From positions 3,253 through 67,252 of the forward strand of contig JALOCI010000012.1 in NCBI GenBank assembly GCA_023227835.1: a stretch of 64,000 bases of DNA. The letters are read 5' to 3'. A program made the translations under genes and the position numbers. A model generated the notes under the pieces. The model was given only the letters and a program-made list of their open reading frames with translations, did no database searches and was not told the DNA's origin. Below are positions 62,650-64,000 of this stretch, piece after piece (position 1 is the stretch's first letter; every line of letters starts with the position of its first letter). Source of the DNA: Bacteroidales bacterium (lineage in GTDB: Bacteria > Bacteroidota > Bacteroidia > Bacteroidales > UBA932).

Positions 62650-63486
62650 TACATAGCTTTTAAGGAGACCAATCTCCTCTTTCCAGATCTCCTCGTTAGG
62701 GGTTTCCAGGATAAGAGGCATATCTTCAAAGCGAGGGTCCTTCATTATCAATTTGAACACTTCGGTACCAAGTGTACCTTGTTCTATTGAATCATGCCTG
62801 TCAACTCTCGAGTTTAAATCCTTTTTGGCCCCGTTCAGGTGCATACCTTTTAGGTACTGCATTCCTACGATTTTCTCAAAGTGATTGAAAGTGTCTGTGA
62901 ATCCCTGAGTTGTAGCAAGGTTGTACCCTGCAGCAAATGAATGGCATGTGTCAATGCATACACCTACACGTTGCTTATCCTCGACATGATAAATAATTTG
63001 TGCAATCTGTTCGAAGGTATGGCCAAGATTGCTGCCCTGACCCGCAGTATTCTCTATTACTGCAATAACACCATTTGTCTTGTCAAGTGCTAAATTGATA
63101 GATTCAGCAATTGTCTTCAGGCAATCATCAATACTGATTTTTGTGAGGTGGCTTCCCGGGTGAAAGTTTAACCTGTCAAGTCCCAACTGTTCGCAGCGCT
63201 GCATCTCATCAAGGAATGCTGCCCTGGATTTATCCAGTCCCTCTTTCTCAGGGTGGCCGAGATTAATCAAATAGCTGTCGTGAGGGAGTATCTGGTTCGG
63301 TTTGTACCCTAACTCATTGCATCTTTCCTTGAAGAGCTCAATACTCTTCTTGCTCAACGGGGCAGAAACCCACTGTCTCTGGTTCTTGGTGAAGAGAGCA
63401 AAAGCTGTAGCTCCGATCTCGTGTGCATTTACAGGTGCATTTTCAACACCGCCTGACGCACTTACATGTGCTCCGATATATTTCAT
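62638..63486 (-). CDS. nfo: Endonuclease IV (AP endonuclease)
   Basis: A 282-residue cytoplasmic zinc enzyme that cuts DNA at abasic sites. KYIGAHVSASGGVENAPVNA gives the first zinc His. LNFHPGSHLTKISIDDCL, VIENTAGQGSNLGHTFEQI, GVCIDTCHSFAAGYNLA, GMHLNGAKKDLNSRVDRHDSI and LILETPNEEIW carry the other conserved His, Glu and Asp ligands of the trinuclear zinc site. Length matches the family. It lies 15 bases downstream of recG on the same strand, a plausible repair operon, and its end overlaps glnS. Confidence 0.96.
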   Translation of the reverse strand: MKYIGAHVSASGGVENAPVNAHEIGATAFALFTKNQRQWVSAPLSKKSIELFKERCNELGYKPNQILPHDSYLINLGHPEKEGLDKSRAAFLDEMQRCEQLGLDRLNFHPGSHLTKISIDDCLKTIAESINLALDKTNGVIAVIENTAGQGSNLGHTFEQIAQIIYHVEDKQRVGVCIDTCHSFAAGYNLATTQGFTDTFNHFEKIVGMQYLKGMHLNGAKKDLNSRVDRHDSIEQGTLGTEVFKLIMKDPRFEDMPLILETPNEEIWKEEIGLLKSYVLPR

Positions 63487-63501
63487 GATTCCTTAATTTA
63501 A

Positions 63502-64000
63502 CTAACTTATCTTTGAATAGTCCCTCTCCTCTTTTTTTAGAGTTGAGAGTACCTCTTTTAAAATCCTGTTTTTCTCATTTTCAAGGTATGGATCCTCTGT
63601 TAGTACCGAAATTGCTATTTTCCTTGCCTCCTCCAATATCTGAGAATCTTTTGCCAGGTCTGAAATATGTAATTCCATTGCAAGCCCGCTCTGCTGTGTT
63701 CCCTCAAGATCTCCCGGCCCCCTCATTCTAAGGTCTGCCTCAGCCAGTTCAAATCCATCCTGTGTAGAGCATAGCAGGTCAATCCTTTGCCGGGACTCCT
63801 TGCTCATCTTATATCCGGTCATAAGTATGCAATATGAGTTCTCTGTTCCTCTGCCAACACGTCCTCTGAGTTGATGTAACTGTGAAAGACCGAATCTTTC
63901 GGCACTTTCAATTACCATCACAGAGGCGTTTGGTACATCCACCCCTACTTCAATAACAGATGTGGAGACTAGAATGTTTGCCTTCCCCTCGGAGAAAAGT
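63502..64000 (-). CDS. recG: ATP-dependent DNA helicase RecG, C-terminal part (5' end outside window)
   Basis: The frame stays open to the right edge, giving about 166 residues of the RecG C-terminus. FSEGKANILVSTSVIEVGVDVPNASVMVI is helicase motif V, and RFGLSQLHQLRGRVGRGTENSYCIL motif VI. FELAEADLRMRGPGDLEGTQQSGL is the RecG-specific wedge-contacting TRG-like region. RecG remodels stalled replication forks and Holliday junctions. The start and the N-terminal wedge domain lie outside the window. nfo follows after 15 bases. Confidence 0.95.
   Translation of the reverse strand, partial: LFSEGKANILVSTSVIEVGVDVPNASVMVIESAERFGLSQLHQLRGRVGRGTENSYCILMTGYKMSKESRQRIDLLCSTQDGFELAEADLRMRGPGDLEGTQQSGLAMELHISDLAKDSQILEEARKIAISVLTEDPYLENEKNRILKEVLSTLKKEERDYSKIS

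Noticed and set aside
1..64000. CRISPR arrays, insertion sequences, prophage or integrase genes
   Set aside because: No regularly spaced direct repeats, transposase, integrase or phage structural genes were seen on either strand.

Overview
The window is chromosomal DNA of a bacterium of the order Bacteroidales (phylum Bacteroidota). Four things point there. Several start codons are preceded by the Bacteroidota -7 promoter box TAnnTTTG instead of Shine-Dalgarno sequences. There is a SusC/SusD pair with an ECF sigma factor and a FecR anti-sigma factor. The tmRNA tag reads GENNYALAA. Secreted S9, M14, DUF5106 and DUF4932-type proteins of this phylum are present. The end of HydF at the left edge, together with pyruvate phosphate dikinase, suggests an anaerobe with [FeFe]-hydrogenase. 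I cannot name the genus.

Layout. 1-10.8 kb: end of hydF; a small redox pair (c-type haem protein and FMN-binding protein); ppdK; the purL-phoH pair; folC; tRNA-Val. 11-12.4 kb: an isolated, AT-rich secreted metalloprotease-like gene. 12.5-26.5 kb: a peptide or amino-acid acquisition locus made of ECF sigma, FecR, an STN-containing SusC, SusD, a surface lipoprotein, an M20 peptidase, a lipoprotein cyanophycinase, a YfcC-type carrier, an M14 carboxypeptidase and an enolase-superfamily epimerase/racemase. It ends in an unusual nested inverted repeat. 26.7-34.5 kb: a small membrane protein, an exported TldD/TldE-like pair, an esterase, a 7TM-HD (PgpH-like) phosphohydrolase and a duplicated helical periplasmic protein. 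34.6-36.2 kb: a HAD phosphatase, a long imperfect palindrome and an exonuclease.

36.2-40.6 kb is the most interesting part: a tightly coupled five-gene operon (PqqD-like RRE protein, NTP_transf_5 nucleotidyltransferase, ABC exporter, HPr-kinase-like protein, SipW/S26-like peptidase). It has the parts list of a peptide (RiPP-type) modification and export system, but no precursor or known cyclase is visible. It ends against ssrA (tmRNA), whose terminator lies inside the last gene.

41-64 kb: LysE exporter and lnt, then a long minus-strand operon surE - lpxB::ogt fusion - dapF - coaD - double DUF5106/thioredoxin - FAD/Fe-S D-lactate-dehydrogenase-like - ubiD. Then come gapA, an orphan HAMP membrane protein coupled to trkH, a RecD-like helicase, a DPP IV peptidase, a frameshifted yicC, glnS, nfo and the end of recG. 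Convergent genes repeatedly touch or overlap, so the genome is compact. Only one stretch above 300 bases lacks a confident gene: 35233-35689, which holds the palindrome.
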